DNA of 64,000 bases from Bradyrhizobium jicamae (GCF_018130215.1 NZ_JAFCKQ010000011.1:102332-166331); one strand, 5' to 3'; shown: positions 24,489 to 34,284, counted from the stretch's first letter. Notes: generated by a model from the sequence alone, not told the origin. Program-made: numbers and translations.

Positions 24489-26846
24489 TTATTCCGATAC
24501 GACATAGGTGTAGAAGCGAACGCGGCCGGATGCATCAATTTCCTTGTAGATACCCTGAACCTCGACCTCGAAGCCGGGGAAAGCGTTGAAGCTCGCCTCG
24601 AACATCCGCAAGTAATCGATCATCGGCCGGCTGCGTTCGGACAGCCGCTCGCCGGGCACGATGGTGGCGATGCCGGGCGGATAGACCACGAACGGGGTCG
24701 CGGCGATGCGGCCGAAGATCTCGTCGATCGGCAGGTAATCGACGTCGTTGCGCACCAGGTAACGCGACGCCGCGCGCGGCGACATCGCGATTTCGGGCAG
24801 GTGCTCGGGCAGGAACTGCCTGGCCTGCAACGCGCTGACATTGGCATCGCGGAAGAAGCGGTGCATGTCGCCGCAGAGGTCGCGCAGCCGCACCCCGGCA
24901 TAGCGGTTCGGGCGGCGGCGGTAGAATTCGGGGATGACGTCCTCGATCAATGCATTGTCGTCGTGCAGCTTCTTGAAGGCGACGAGCCCGGAGATCAGCG
25001 TACCGGCCTTGCTGGCCTCGACACCAGGCGTCAGCAGGAAGAGCAGGGAGTTGAGGTCGTTCTTCTCGGCAACGATGCGGTTCTCGCGCAGATATTGCGC
25101 GACGACCGGGGCGGGGATGCCGTGGTCGGCATAGGCGCCGGTGGCGTGATCGAAGCCCGGCGTCAGCAATGTGAGCTTGTTCGGATCGGTCATGGCGAAG
25201 CCCGCCGTCGCCTCCGGGAAGCCGTGCCAGGTCTCGCCCGGCTTGAGCTGCCAATAGGCCGGGTTGGTCGCGAGCTGGTCGGTCGAGATCGTCTCCCAGG
25301 CGACGTTGTGCACGCCGCCTTCGCGGGCCACGTCGGGGATCATCACGCGGTCTGGCACGAACGGCTCGAAGAACCAGCGCCGCTCGAGCCGGGTTTCGTT
25401 GTCCTCGAATTCGCGCTTCAGCGCGCGGATCTTCTTGCGCAGCTCGATGCCGAGCCGGATCGTGTCGTCCCACAGCACCTCGCCCGAGCGGCCCTTCATC
25501 ATCTGTGCGCCCACGTCGAGCGAAGCGAACAGCGGGTAGAATGGCGAGGTCGAGGCGTGCTGCATGAAGCTTTCGTTGAAGCGGCGGTGCTCGACCCGGC
25601 GCTTCTGACCCCTGATGTGGCGGTCGCGGATGTGGATCTGCGAGGCCTGCGAGAAACTCGCGAGCTGCTTGTGGGTCGATTGCGTCGCGATGATGCCCGG
25701 CGCCTCGGAGCCGAGATCGGACAGCCCCATGGCAAAGCGTCCCGCATAGATCGGGTGAAATTTCATGAAGCCGGCCCAGGCTTCGTCGAACAGGATGTAG
25801 TCGCAGAGATGGCCGACGCGCTTGAGGATCATCTCGGCAGAGTGGATCGTGCCGTCATAGGTACACTGCTCGACGACGGCGACGCGGAACGGACGTTCCT
25901 TCTTCCAGGCGTTCTCGTCCTTGACCAGCGGATGCTTGCGGATGGCGTCACGCAAGGCACTCTCCTCGAGCAGGTCCCAGCGCATCGGGCCGATCAGGCC
26001 CCAGGCGTTGCGTACCGTCGGCACATAGACCGGGATGCCGCCGCCGATCAGCAATGCGCCGTGATGCGCGGCCTTGTGGTTGTTGCGGTCGAACAGCACG
26101 AGGTCGCCGTCGGTGACCAGCGAGCCGAGCGCGACCTTGTTGGAGGTCGAGGTGCCGTTGAGCACGAAATAGGTCTTCTCGGCGCCGAAGATCCGCGCCG
26201 CCTCCTTCTGCGCCTTCAGCGCCGGCCCCTCATGGGTGAGGAGGTCGCCGAGATCGAGCACGGAATTGTCGAGATCGTCGCGAAACACCGCTTCGCCGAG
26301 ATGCTCGACGAACACCCGCCCGATCGGGCTGCGGCTGTAGAACACGCCGCCATTGTGGCCCGGGCAGGTCCAGAGCTGGTTGCCTTCCTCGGCATAGTCG
26401 ACCAGCGCCCCGAAGAACGGCGTCTTCAGGTTCTCGGCATATTGCTTGAGCCGGCTGATCAGGTTCTTGGCGATGAAGGGCGGGGTTTCCTCGGACAGGA
26501 ACACATAGCCGTCGATGAAATCCAGCACCTCGACCGGCAGGTCCTCGAAGCGCTTGCGGCGGATCAGGAGGATGATCGGGAAATCGAGACCCCGCCGGCG
26601 CATCAGGTTGATCAGGGCCGCGGTCTTGCCCTCGAGGCCCTTCTTGCCCCAGTCGACCACCATGCAGCCGATGGCCGCATCGGTCTGCACCGCGATCTCG
26701 GCATCCTCCAGCTTGCGGGCGCGGACCACCTCGAAGCCGGAGCGCTCGATTTCGCTGATGATCTGGTTGAAACGGATGCCCTCGAGGTCGTCGGCCTCGA
26801 AAACCGGCGCTGCGAACAGGAAGTTGAAGCGTTTGAAATAGTCCAT
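24489..26846 (-). CDS. Orn/Lys/Arg decarboxylase, PLP-dependent fold type I
   Basis: The 785-residue protein matches the large bacterial basic-amino-acid decarboxylases (AdiA/CadA/SpeF group). An N-terminal receiver-like wing domain (about 1-130) precedes the PLP-binding core with CPGHNGGVFYSRSPIG, LNGTSTSNK, the DEAW segment and ATQSTHKQLASFSQ, in which the Lys forms the Schiff base. A C-terminal domain ends the protein. The product would be agmatine, cadaverine or putrescine; specificity cannot be read from sequence. The ATG at 26846 starts the wing domain. It leads an apparent operon with the acetyltransferase. Confidence 0.92.
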   Translation of the reverse strand: MDYFKRFNFLFAAPVFEADDLEGIRFNQIISEIERSGFEVVRARKLEDAEIAVQTDAAIGCMVVDWGKKGLEGKTAALINLMRRRGLDFPIILLIRRKRFEDLPVEVLDFIDGYVFLSEETPPFIAKNLISRLKQYAENLKTPFFGALVDYAEEGNQLWTCPGHNGGVFYSRSPIGRVFVEHLGEAVFRDDLDNSVLDLGDLLTHEGPALKAQKEAARIFGAEKTYFVLNGTSTSNKVALGSLVTDGDLVLFDRNNHKAAHHGALLIGGGIPVYVPTVRNAWGLIGPMRWDLLEESALRDAIRKHPLVKDENAWKKERPFRVAVVEQCTYDGTIHSAEMILKRVGHLCDYILFDEAWAGFMKFHPIYAGRFAMGLSDLGSEAPGIIATQSTHKQLASFSQASQIHIRDRHIRGQKRRVEHRRFNESFMQHASTSPFYPLFASLDVGAQMMKGRSGEVLWDDTIRLGIELRKKIRALKREFEDNETRLERRWFFEPFVPDRVMIPDVAREGGVHNVAWETISTDQLATNPAYWQLKPGETWHGFPEATAGFAMTDPNKLTLLTPGFDHATGAYADHGIPAPVVAQYLRENRIVAEKNDLNSLLFLLTPGVEASKAGTLISGLVAFKKLHDDNALIEDVIPEFYRRRPNRYAGVRLRDLCGDMHRFFRDANVSALQARQFLPEHLPEIAMSPRAASRYLVRNDVDYLPIDEIFGRIAATPFVVYPPGIATIVPGERLSERSRPMIDYLRMFEASFNAFPGFEVEVQGIYKEIDASGRVRFYTYVVSE

Positions 26847-27098
26847 GCGTGTCCCCGAAGTGTACCGGCTGACGTGTCGGCACAATTCATGACAGGCAGA
26901 TGACAATGGCGAAACGGGGATGGTCCGGGATGCCCTTGGCGCGCCTATCCTCGGCATGTCGCCCGAGGCTGTGGATATTCAGGCAGCCCGTTCGGGGACG
27001 CCGGGATTTCCGGCGGATGACCCGCGCGTCCGCGGCAGCTGAACGAGCGAAGACGGGTGCACAAGCCGCCTTCGCCGTCACAGGACCGCTGACGCCGT

Positions 27099-27692
27099 TC
27101 AGTAGACCAGGCTGGTGCCGGGCGGCTTCTCCAGCGCGGCCTCGAGCGAACGATATTCGGCGCAATCGGTGCCGCAAATCTCGGCGATGCGCTGCAAATG
27201 ATATTCTGCCTGATCGCGGTTGCCCTGTTCGATCTGCCACATGCCGTAATAATTCCACGTCAGCACGTGGTTCGGATCGGCCTTCAGCGCGCGCTCGTAC
27301 CAGACCTGCGACTGCTTGTAGTCGCCGAGCCGGCGATAGGAGTAGCCGATCAGGTTGGCGACGTTCGGATGATCGTCGTGACCGAGCGCATGCAGCTGAT
27401 CGATCGCCACGGCATAGTCGTTGCGATCATAGATCGTCGCATAGGCCGCGCGATAGCCGTCGCGGAAAGCCGGATCGTCGAACAGCGACTGCTTGCTCGG
27501 CTTCTTCACTCTTGTGCTTTTCCTCTCCTTCTGCTGCGGAGGGGGCTCCGAAGGGGCGCTGTAGTCCGTACCGCCGCCTCCACCTCCGCCGCCTCCACCT
27601 CCAGCCGCTGCGGCAGGCTGCGGGGAGGACAGGATGATCGGCAGCGCGAGGGTCGCCGCGAGCGTTGCAAGCTTCATGGGTGACGTGATCAT
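27099..27692 (-). CDS. Secreted tetratricopeptide-repeat protein
   Basis: The 197-residue protein has a signal peptide (about 1-29, ending AAAA) and a run of eleven Gly residues. A Ser/Pro/Lys linker leads to TPR-like helices (about 90-180: NVANLIGYSYRRLGDYKQSQVWYERALKADP and LTWNYYGMWQIEQGNRDQA). A CGTDC pair near the C-terminus could be a disulfide. It is probably a periplasmic interaction protein. GGAGG lies 6 nt before the ATG at 27692. Confidence 0.85.
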   Translation of the reverse strand: MITSPMKLATLAATLALPIILSSPQPAAAAGGGGGGGGGGGTDYSAPSEPPPQQKERKSTRVKKPSKQSLFDDPAFRDGYRAAYATIYDRNDYAVAIDQLHALGHDDHPNVANLIGYSYRRLGDYKQSQVWYERALKADPNHVLTWNYYGMWQIEQGNRDQAEYHLQRIAEICGTDCAEYRSLEAALEKPPGTSLVY

Positions 27693-28209
27693 GCAAACCT
27701 CCAGGTTCGAGAAGGGCACGCGCCGGCCCAAGGCAATAACTCCTTTTCGCGAGGGACATTCCACTCGAGGCGAAAAAAATGTTTGCGGCACACCGAAACT
27801 AACACGGGTGTCAGAATTGTGCGTCGCTGTGCGGGAGGTGAGGCGGGCTACAGCCTCGACTCTTCGGTGCTCAAGCTGTGACGGATGCGATTGGCCGGTT
27901 GCCTTGTTTGTGCTCGAGGTGCGACGAGCCGTCCCGATGGGTGGCCGACGGGCGATGCTCCTGGTTCTCGGCGCGCGTTTTCAATGCGATTGGCGGGGAG
28001 CTGCCAGGATCGGCCAACACGCCAGTCCGACGGGAAAGCATCGGCCCCTCGTCCTGATACTTGGGTCGACGGGCGCGGCGGCCGGCTACAACCATCTTAA
28101 CGAATGGTTACCAGGCTCCAATTGCTCCTCGATATTGGCTTTACTTCGTACTCACGTCGCAGGCGCACAATCGGCCGGTGATCGGATGCCCGATGACGCG
28201 AGGTCGGAA
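27693..28209. other. Divergent intergenic region between TPR and EAL genes
   Basis: About 517 bp without a credible gene; the rightward frame is open throughout but shows no start with homology-like sequence before about 28186. It should contain both divergent promoters. The one recognisable site is the CtrA-type box at 28097-28111. Confidence 0.6.
28097..28111. promoter_or_regulatory. CtrA-type box, 7/8 match (TTAA-N7-TTAC)
   Basis: TTAA at 28097-28100, seven bases, TTAC at 28108-28111, about 100 bp before the EAL gene. One mismatch to the palindromic CtrA consensus. Confidence 0.4.
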
Positions 28210-29805
28210 ATGAGGCGTTCGCGCATCATCGCTATTGCGATTCTGCTCGCTGCGTTCGGCGCTGCAATGCCGATTGCCGCAGTGCTTTACGTGTCCTGGA
28301 ATCTCGCAGTCGGAGCCGAGCAGGAACGGTTATCCACATTCGCCAACCGCGCGATCACGCGAGCCAACAGATCGCTCGGCGAAATCAGCGGGGCACTCCG
28401 TGCAATGACCGCATTTCGCGGCGGGCCGTGTTCGACCGACCATATCGCCGAGATGCGTCGCCTCACCATGAACACGTCCACGGTCGAAGAGATCGGGTAC
28501 TTTGAGAACGGTCGCCTCAAATGCACCTCGTGGGGTGTGACCGAAAGCGACATCCCCTATGCCCACGGGGACTACACCACCAACGATGGGATCGAGGTCA
28601 CCATCCGGATGCAGCCGCTGGTCACCGGGTCGAAGGACTTGATGGCGCTCCAGTACAAATCCTACAACGCGCTGGTGGATCCGTTGCGATTTGTCGACGT
28701 GATCGTGGATCCCGGCATGCAGCTTGCCATCGCGAGCGACGATGGCAAGCTGATCGGCGAGCTGAACGGTCCGGACCCCGAGCTGTTGAGAGCCATCATT
28801 GCCCAGCCCCGCAATGGCATGAACGAGCTGGGGCTGTTTGCAGTATCAAGAGCAAATGGCTGGATGGCGATCGCCATCGAGCCGCGCGAGGGTATGCTGC
28901 CCAACCTGCGCCGCGAGCGGCTCATGCTGCTCCCGATCGGCGCATTCATCGGCCTGTTTATCGTGGGTGTCGTAATCTGGTTTTCCCGCAGGCGGCTCTC
29001 GCCGGTCGGCGAACTCGAGATTGCAATCCAGAATCGCGAGTTCCTGGTTCATTACCAGCCCATTGTAGAACTCAAGACGGGTCGCTGCATCGGTGGGGAG
29101 GCCCTTGTACGCTGGCGCCGCCCGGATGGGTCGCTGGTGCGGCCGGATCTGTTCATCCCGCTCGCGGAGGAGACGGGGCTGATCATGCAGATCACCGATC
29201 AGGTGATCGCCATCGTTGTGGCTGACCTCAAGAAGCACTCTTTGACCTTCCGCGCGCTGCATGTGGCGATCAACGTCAGCGCGGCTGACATAAAGACGGG
29301 GAGAATCCTGCCTGTGGTCACCCGGGAGCTCGAGCGGGCCGGTATCGAACCGCAGCAGATCTGGCTCGAAGCCACCGAACGCGGGTTCATGGACATCGAA
29401 TCCGCGCGCGCGACCATTGCGCTCGCGCGACAGCTCGGTCATTCGGTAGCGATCGATGACTTCGGAACAGGCTATTCGAGCCTGCAGTATCTGCAGGGTC
29501 TGCCGCTCGATGCGCTCAAGATCGACAAGGCCTTCGTCGATTCCATCGGCAGAAACACAGCGACCAGCTCTGTGATCACGCACATCATCGACATGGCAAA
29601 GACGCTGAACCTTCAAATCATCGCCGAAGGTGTCGAGAACGAGGTCCAGGTGAGTTTCCTGCGTGCTCACCAGGTGGAATTTGCGCAAGGCTGGCTGTTC
29701 TCCAAGCCGCTGCCTGTGCTGGAGTTCGTTGATTTTCATCGCCGCAGCAACGGGGACAAGGCGGAGCCTGTCGAACCGAAAGCCGCCCGCAAGGCGAAAG
29801 GGTGA
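28210..29805 (+). CDS. Cyclic di-GMP phosphodiesterase with CSS-motif periplasmic sensor
   Basis: The 531-residue protein has a membrane helix (about 5-30) and a periplasmic domain with a CST motif (GGPCSTDHIAEMRRL) and a second Cys (LKCTSWG), as in CSS-motif sensors whose Cys pair responds to redox. A second membrane helix (about 235-258) precedes a cytoplasmic EAL domain. The EAL domain has EALVRW, NVS, the Glu of LEATERG, DDFGTGYSS, LKIDK and AEGVE, so catalytic residues look complete. It is predicted to degrade c-di-GMP. The ATG at 28210 has GAGG upstream; ATG 28186 is an alternative. Confidence 0.88.
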   Translation: MRRSRIIAIAILLAAFGAAMPIAAVLYVSWNLAVGAEQERLSTFANRAITRANRSLGEISGALRAMTAFRGGPCSTDHIAEMRRLTMNTSTVEEIGYFENGRLKCTSWGVTESDIPYAHGDYTTNDGIEVTIRMQPLVTGSKDLMALQYKSYNALVDPLRFVDVIVDPGMQLAIASDDGKLIGELNGPDPELLRAIIAQPRNGMNELGLFAVSRANGWMAIAIEPREGMLPNLRRERLMLLPIGAFIGLFIVGVVIWFSRRRLSPVGELEIAIQNREFLVHYQPIVELKTGRCIGGEALVRWRRPDGSLVRPDLFIPLAEETGLIMQITDQVIAIVVADLKKHSLTFRALHVAINVSAADIKTGRILPVVTRELERAGIEPQQIWLEATERGFMDIESARATIALARQLGHSVAIDDFGTGYSSLQYLQGLPLDALKIDKAFVDSIGRNTATSSVITHIIDMAKTLNLQIIAEGVENEVQVSFLRAHQVEFAQGWLFSKPLPVLEFVDFHRRSNGDKAEPVEPKAARKAKG

Positions 29806-29885
29806 TTGCCGGGCTTCGGCTTGATCGGGGGATGATGAACGCTATGCCGGCGCTCCAGCGACAGGCAACGATCGCGGGAGAGCGG

Positions 29886-31619
29886 CTATTTGTGCTCCAG
29901 GTGCCTCGCACCGTCCCAGTCCGCCGGGGGCGGGGTCTGTCTGAAGCCCTCGACCCGCGCCTTCAGCGCGATCGACGGACCATCGTCCGGCACCGCTGCG
30001 AGGGCCGCCGCGAGCGCTTGCTCCGCCTCGTCCCAGCGCCGCTCGCGATAGGCCGCAAGACCTTCCGCATAGTTCCGCCGCAGCTCGGTCTGCGCCTCGG
30101 TCAGCTCGTCCTTCTTTCCGAGGATATCGAACACGGTCTGCGGCTGGCTCTGGCCAACCACGACCAGCCGGTCGATCTCGCGCAGCTCGATCGTATCGGA
30201 GCAGCCGGCGGCAGTGGCTTCGGAGATCAGGCAACGGCTGCCGTAGAACTTGTTGGCGCCCTCGAGGCGGGAGGCGAGGTTCACGGTGTCGCCGAGCACC
30301 GTGTAGCTCATCATGAATTCGGAGCCGATGCTGCCGACCAGGGCTTCGCCGGTGGCGATGCCGATGCGGATGTCGCAGTCGGTCGGGATCGCGCGCACGC
30401 CGAGCAACTCGGGCAGTTCCTTGCGCAGCTGCGTGACACGCCCGATCATGTCGATCGCCGCAAGGCTGGCCAGATGGGTCTGCTCGGTCTCCTCGACGAA
30501 GGGCGCGCCCCAATAGGCCATGATGGCGTCGCCGATATACTTGTCGATGATGCCGCGATGGGCATGGATCGGCTCGGACATCGTCGACAAATAAAGGTTC
30601 ATGATCTTGACCAGGCCGCGCGGCGTCACGCCCTCGCTCAGCGTGGTGAATCCCTTCATGTCGCAGAACACCACGGTCATGACGCGGCGTTGCCCTTCGG
30701 TCGCGGCGATCGCCGGCTGGTCGAGCAGCCCTTCGGCGATCCGCGGATTGATGTAGCGGCCGAAGGTCTCGCGGATGCGCTGGTTGTGGCGCAGCGTCTC
30801 GATCATGCGGTTGAACGCGGCCGAGAGCTGGCCGATCTCGTCCTGCGTGGTGATGGTGATGGATCCGTCGAGCCGGCCGGCCTCGACCTCGCGGGTGCCT
30901 TCCAGGAGCCGCATCACCGGTCCCGTGATGCCGCTGCCGACCAGCATGGCGAACACGAAGCCGAGCACCGCGGCAATTGCCGTGACTGCGGCCGAGATCA
31001 TGATGGCGTGCTGCTGGGCGCTCATCACTGTCTTCGCGCTGGAGCTGACCTGGGCCAGCATGTCGGCCCGGATGCCTTCGATCCTGCTGTTGAAGTCGTC
31101 CCGAAGTCCCTCCGCACGAGCCATCGTCTTTCGCGCGCTGACGAAGTCCTTGGCGTCGAGTTCGTCGAGCAGCGTCTGATTTTCCGTATTCAGCCGCGGC
31201 AGCAGGTCGTTGAGCGCATTGTCGATCCGGTCGTCGATGCGTCCGAGAGCGGCATTGTCCGAAGGCGTGCTCGGATCGTTGATGATTGCGACGATCAGCT
31301 TGCGCGCGGCATCGGCCTCCTGGTTGATGATCGGATTGATCTCATCGAAGGTCTTGCGCGCCGCCGCGTAGGTCTCGTCTTCGACAGGCCCCTGCGTCTT
31401 CGCCATCATCATCCGTCGCATGGCGAGCGAACGTTCGAGCGAGCGGACGTTGACGCGGGCGAGATGGGCGTAGGCCGGAATATAGCGGCTGGTGAGCTCT
31501 CCGAGCAGGTGACCGACCTGGCCCGCCATAATCATGGACAGCAGCGAGGTGATCACCGCCAGGACGATCAGCCCCGCGGCGATGCCGACGATCTTCTGCC
31601 TGATGGATTTCCTGAACAT
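29886..31619 (-). CDS. Membrane adenylate cyclase with four-helix sensor and HAMP domain
   Basis: The 577-residue protein has a membrane helix (about 12-35), a helical extracytoplasmic sensor (about 36-220) resembling methyl-accepting receptor four-helix bundles, and a second helix (about 225-250). A HAMP domain (GPVMRLLEGTREVEAGRLDGSI) and a class III cyclase domain (about 315-500) follow; the latter has FCDMKGFTTLSEG, KYIGDAIMAYWG and SYTVLGDTVN. The pattern fits class IIIb adenylate cyclases. A TPR-like tail follows (YAEGLAAYRERRWDEAEQAL). ATG 31619 starts the first membrane segment. Convergent with the EAL gene. Confidence 0.92.
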   Translation of the reverse strand: MFRKSIRQKIVGIAAGLIVLAVITSLLSMIMAGQVGHLLGELTSRYIPAYAHLARVNVRSLERSLAMRRMMMAKTQGPVEDETYAAARKTFDEINPIINQEADAARKLIVAIINDPSTPSDNAALGRIDDRIDNALNDLLPRLNTENQTLLDELDAKDFVSARKTMARAEGLRDDFNSRIEGIRADMLAQVSSSAKTVMSAQQHAIMISAAVTAIAAVLGFVFAMLVGSGITGPVMRLLEGTREVEAGRLDGSITITTQDEIGQLSAAFNRMIETLRHNQRIRETFGRYINPRIAEGLLDQPAIAATEGQRRVMTVVFCDMKGFTTLSEGVTPRGLVKIMNLYLSTMSEPIHAHRGIIDKYIGDAIMAYWGAPFVEETEQTHLASLAAIDMIGRVTQLRKELPELLGVRAIPTDCDIRIGIATGEALVGSIGSEFMMSYTVLGDTVNLASRLEGANKFYGSRCLISEATAAGCSDTIELREIDRLVVVGQSQPQTVFDILGKKDELTEAQTELRRNYAEGLAAYRERRWDEAEQALAAALAAVPDDGPSIALKARVEGFRQTPPPADWDGARHLEHK

Positions 31620-31757
31620 TCCCTGCCAGTCCGGCCGCGATCGTGCGCGGCCATGGCGTCCCGGCATCGCGGCGGAACAGCTAATACGGTTCCATGGCCC
31701 GGTTCGCAAGCTCGCGCGCGATCCCTCCCGCGGCGGGAGGGCGCGGATTGCCGTTGC

Positions 31758-32198
31758 TCAGCCCTTCCGCGTGTGTCCCCAGGTCTCGTCCCAATCCGCT
31801 CCGCTCCCATCGATCACGCGGCCATCGGCTTCGAAGAACTTGTTCGGGACCTGGAAAATCGCAAGCATCAGGCCGCCTTCCGGGCACCAGGCGACGTGGC
31901 GGCTGCCGGCTTCGCGCCAGACGAATTCGCCGGCGGCGCAGGTCATGCCCTTTGCCGGACCCTCCTTGTCGACGAGCGCGCCCTCGAGCACGAAGGTCTG
32001 CTCGATATTGACGTGCTCATGGTCGGGCAGCACCGCACCCGGCGCAAAACGCATCAGGGCGGTCATCAGTCCGGTCTTGCGGTCGAGCAGCAGCGTTTTG
32101 GCTTCACAGCCGGGGAAGCGGGTTTTCTGCCACTCCATGTCCTGCGGGCGAACGATGTGGGAGTGCGTGTCGGCACTCTGCGGCGTCACTGCGTCCAT
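31758..32198 (-). CDS. Cupin-domain protein (ChrR-like)
   Basis: The 146-residue single-domain cupin has metal-binding residues in LPDHEHVNIEQTFVLEGALVD (His-x-His and Glu) and a second cupin motif around GEFVWREAGSRHVAW. The fold suits a small dioxygenase-like or ligand-binding role. The substrate is unknown. GGAG lies upstream of the ATG. Confidence 0.85.
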   Translation of the reverse strand: MDAVTPQSADTHSHIVRPQDMEWQKTRFPGCEAKTLLLDRKTGLMTALMRFAPGAVLPDHEHVNIEQTFVLEGALVDKEGPAKGMTCAAGEFVWREAGSRHVAWCPEGGLMLAIFQVPNKFFEADGRVIDGSGADWDETWGHTRKG

Positions 32199-32261
32199 GC
32201 GATGATGCTCCGTTCTCGTGAACAGGGCATCCTACCAATGTCGAGGGGAGCCGTCTGCGGC

Positions 32262-32816
32262 CTAGCGCAGGCCTTCGTAGACCGTCAGGCCGCGGACGAT
32301 CGAGAGTTTTCGCACCGCACGCGCCACGAACCGCTCCGGCGGGTGCAGATAACGCCACGAGGTCACGGCGAGATCGCGCAGCGTGGAGGTGTTGTCCTCG
32401 AAGGGGGCGAGCAGCCCGGTGAGGCTGGCCGGCACGTGCACGCGGGCGGTGAAGGGGAGCAGCAGCAATTCGAGATGGGTCGGTTCGGCGGTCTCGGTGG
32501 TCGCCGTGATGCCGACGATCGCAGGCAACGTCTCCTCGGCGACGCAGGTGATGATGTCCTCGATCTCGCCCCGGCTGGTGCCGGCAAACAGCGCAGTGAA
32601 GCTGCGGTCCTTGAGGTCGCAACCGAGCAGGGCGCAGGTGCGGGTGCCGGCGACGCGGAAGGGATAGCCGGCCTCGCCGTCATAGGACAGCACGAAAATA
32701 TCGGTCAGCAGCCCGCGCAACGCGGACGGTTCGAACTCGCTCCGATCGGGTGCGCGCGCATCGCCGCGTTTCGCGTCCCAATAGGCAAAAAACTCGCGGC
32801 TGGACTTGTGTTTCAT
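32262..32816 (-). CDS. Single PAS-domain protein (PAS_5 family, MopJ-like)
   Basis: The 184-residue cytosolic protein has the short alphaproteobacterial PAS_5 layout: SREFFAYWDAKRGDARAPDRSEFEP at the N-terminus, the core LLTDIFVLSYDGEAGYPFRVAGTRTCALLG, and a C-terminal extension with LLPFTARVHVPASLTGLL. Caulobacter MopJ, a polar cell-cycle modulator, belongs to this single-PAS group. The ATG at 32816 starts the homologous part. A perfect CtrA-type box lies 149 bp upstream. Confidence 0.8.
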   Translation of the reverse strand: MKHKSSREFFAYWDAKRGDARAPDRSEFEPSALRGLLTDIFVLSYDGEAGYPFRVAGTRTCALLGCDLKDRSFTALFAGTSRGEIEDIITCVAEETLPAIVGITATTETAEPTHLELLLLPFTARVHVPASLTGLLAPFEDNTSTLRDLAVTSWRYLHPPERFVARAVRKLSIVRGLTVYEGLR

Positions 32817-33297
32817 CCGAAGAACCTTGCCCGGCGCCTGTCCTGTTGGAACAAATCTGTCCCGCTTTTGGACAGGCGCATTCCCTTCTCTGTTGTGCAG
32901 GGAAGGCTGTGCAGCGTCCATGCCGATGCCGCGTTTTCGGCGACTTGCGGGCACCTTTGTGGTGTTAACGTAAATTTAACTATGTGCTTGGTGCCGCCAG
33001 GGAACCTGCGTAGGATCTGCGCGTTCCCGTTCGTGCCGGTCGTCTTCGAGGGCCGGCCACTGACGTATACAGGTGGCGTCAAACAGTTTGGTCGTCGCGC
33101 GCGGAGCGGGTGGGGGTGCACTCCCGATCCCTCCGGAGCGCGGGAAGATCAGCCGAATAAGGGAGGGTGTTCTCAGCGCCCTCCCTTTATCTTTGCCTGG
33201 TGCCGCGGGCGGCGGGCGATTTTGGGATTGTGCACTTGCACAGTGCCGCGAAAGCCGCCTATCTGGGATTCATCGTGCATTCGAGGCCGTCGACCCC
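32817..33297. other. Divergent intergenic region between PAS and rhomboid genes
   Basis: About 480 bp. The rightward frame is open from 33073 but the first 75 codons are Gly/Arg-rich and not rhomboid-like. Contains the perfect CtrA-type box at 32965-32979. No RNA gene or repeat was seen. Confidence 0.55.
32965..32979. promoter_or_regulatory. Perfect CtrA-type box TTAA-N7-TTAA(C)
   Basis: TTAA at 32965-32968, CGTAAAT, TTAA at 32976-32979 followed by C. It lies between the divergent PAS_5 and rhomboid genes and could serve either. It matches the full TTAA-N7-TTAAC form used by CtrA in Caulobacter. Confidence 0.6.
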
Positions 33298-34095
33298 TTG
33301 GACTCCTATCCCGAATCCCCGCCCGCGCCGCCGCCGGAGGTGCCGCGCGAGCCCATCCTGACGTTGCCGCCGGCGCTCACCGCCTACATCGTGCTGATCG
33401 CGGTGATCCATCTCAGGGTGCTGCTGCCACCGGAGATGGAGAACTGGACGATCGACGTGTTCGGCTTCATCCCCAAGCGCTACGATACGACCCTGCTCGA
33501 CGTCACTTTTCCGGGCGGTGCCGGCGCCAAGGTCTGGACCTTCGTCACGTATTCGCTGCTGCACGCCAACCTCACCCATATCGGCTTCAACGTGCTGTGG
33601 CTGCTGCCGTTCGGCAGCGCGCTGGCACGGCGGTTCGGCGCTATCAGGTTCTTCGTCTTCATGGCGGTGACCGCGGCCGCCGGCGCGCTCGCGCATCTGC
33701 TCACCCACGAGCACGCGATCGCGCCGATGATCGGCGCATCGGCCTCGGTCTCGGGCACGATGGCGGCGGCGATCCGCTTTGCCTTCGTCAAGGGCAGCTT
33801 CCTGTCCTTCAGCCGCGGCGACGCCGAGGCTGCGGCGAGGGTGCCGGCGCTGTCATTGTCTCGAGCGCTACGGGACGCCCGCGTGCTCGGCTTCCTGGCG
33901 GTCTGGTTCGGCGTCAACATCGTGTTCGGGGTCGGCTCGCTCGCGATCGGCGCCGAGGGCGCGAGCGTCGCCTGGCAGGCGCATATCGGCGGCTTCCTCG
34001 CCGGGCTGCTGCTGTTCTCGCTGTTCGATCCGATCCCGCGTCCGCGCAGTGATGCTGCAGATGCGTCTTCGGTGGACCAGTCCGGCCGCGTCTGA
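33298..34095 (+). CDS. Rhomboid-family intramembrane serine protease
   Basis: The protein has six or more hydrophobic segments, the nucleophile motif GASASVSG, catalytic His in AWQAHIGGFLAG, and a conserved HANLTHIGFN stretch. Rhomboids cleave membrane proteins inside the bilayer. The start is uncertain: homology-like sequence begins at DSYPESPPAPP, just after a TTG at 33298, giving 265 residues. The first possible start is at 33073, but its extra 75 residues are low-complexity. The body is certain. Confidence 0.85.
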   Translation: MDSYPESPPAPPPEVPREPILTLPPALTAYIVLIAVIHLRVLLPPEMENWTIDVFGFIPKRYDTTLLDVTFPGGAGAKVWTFVTYSLLHANLTHIGFNVLWLLPFGSALARRFGAIRFFVFMAVTAAAGALAHLLTHEHAIAPMIGASASVSGTMAAAIRFAFVKGSFLSFSRGDAEAAARVPALSLSRALRDARVLGFLAVWFGVNIVFGVGSLAIGAEGASVAWQAHIGGFLAGLLLFSLFDPIPRPRSDAADASSVDQSGRV

Positions 34096-34284
34096 TCGCC
34101 GCTTGCGGGGAGAGGTGAATTCCTCCATCATCTTCGCGACGCAAGAGCAAGCAGGCGTACAAAAACAGCGCCGCTGCCCACCGCGCCCCGGAACCGAAAT
34201 CGGCGCGGAACTGTTGATTGAAGACTCAACGAACAGGCTCGATCCCCGGGTCAAGGGGACACGAACGGATTCAGGGAGGCGACA

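Noticed and set aside
23994..26903. Long open frame opposite the decarboxylase gene
   Set aside because: Antisense to a well-supported enzyme; no domain or start signal of its own.
29802..34052. A 1416-codon open frame crossing several genes
   Set aside because: It runs antisense to the adenylate cyclase, cupin and PAS genes and out of frame with the rhomboid gene, and is compositionally a shadow frame.
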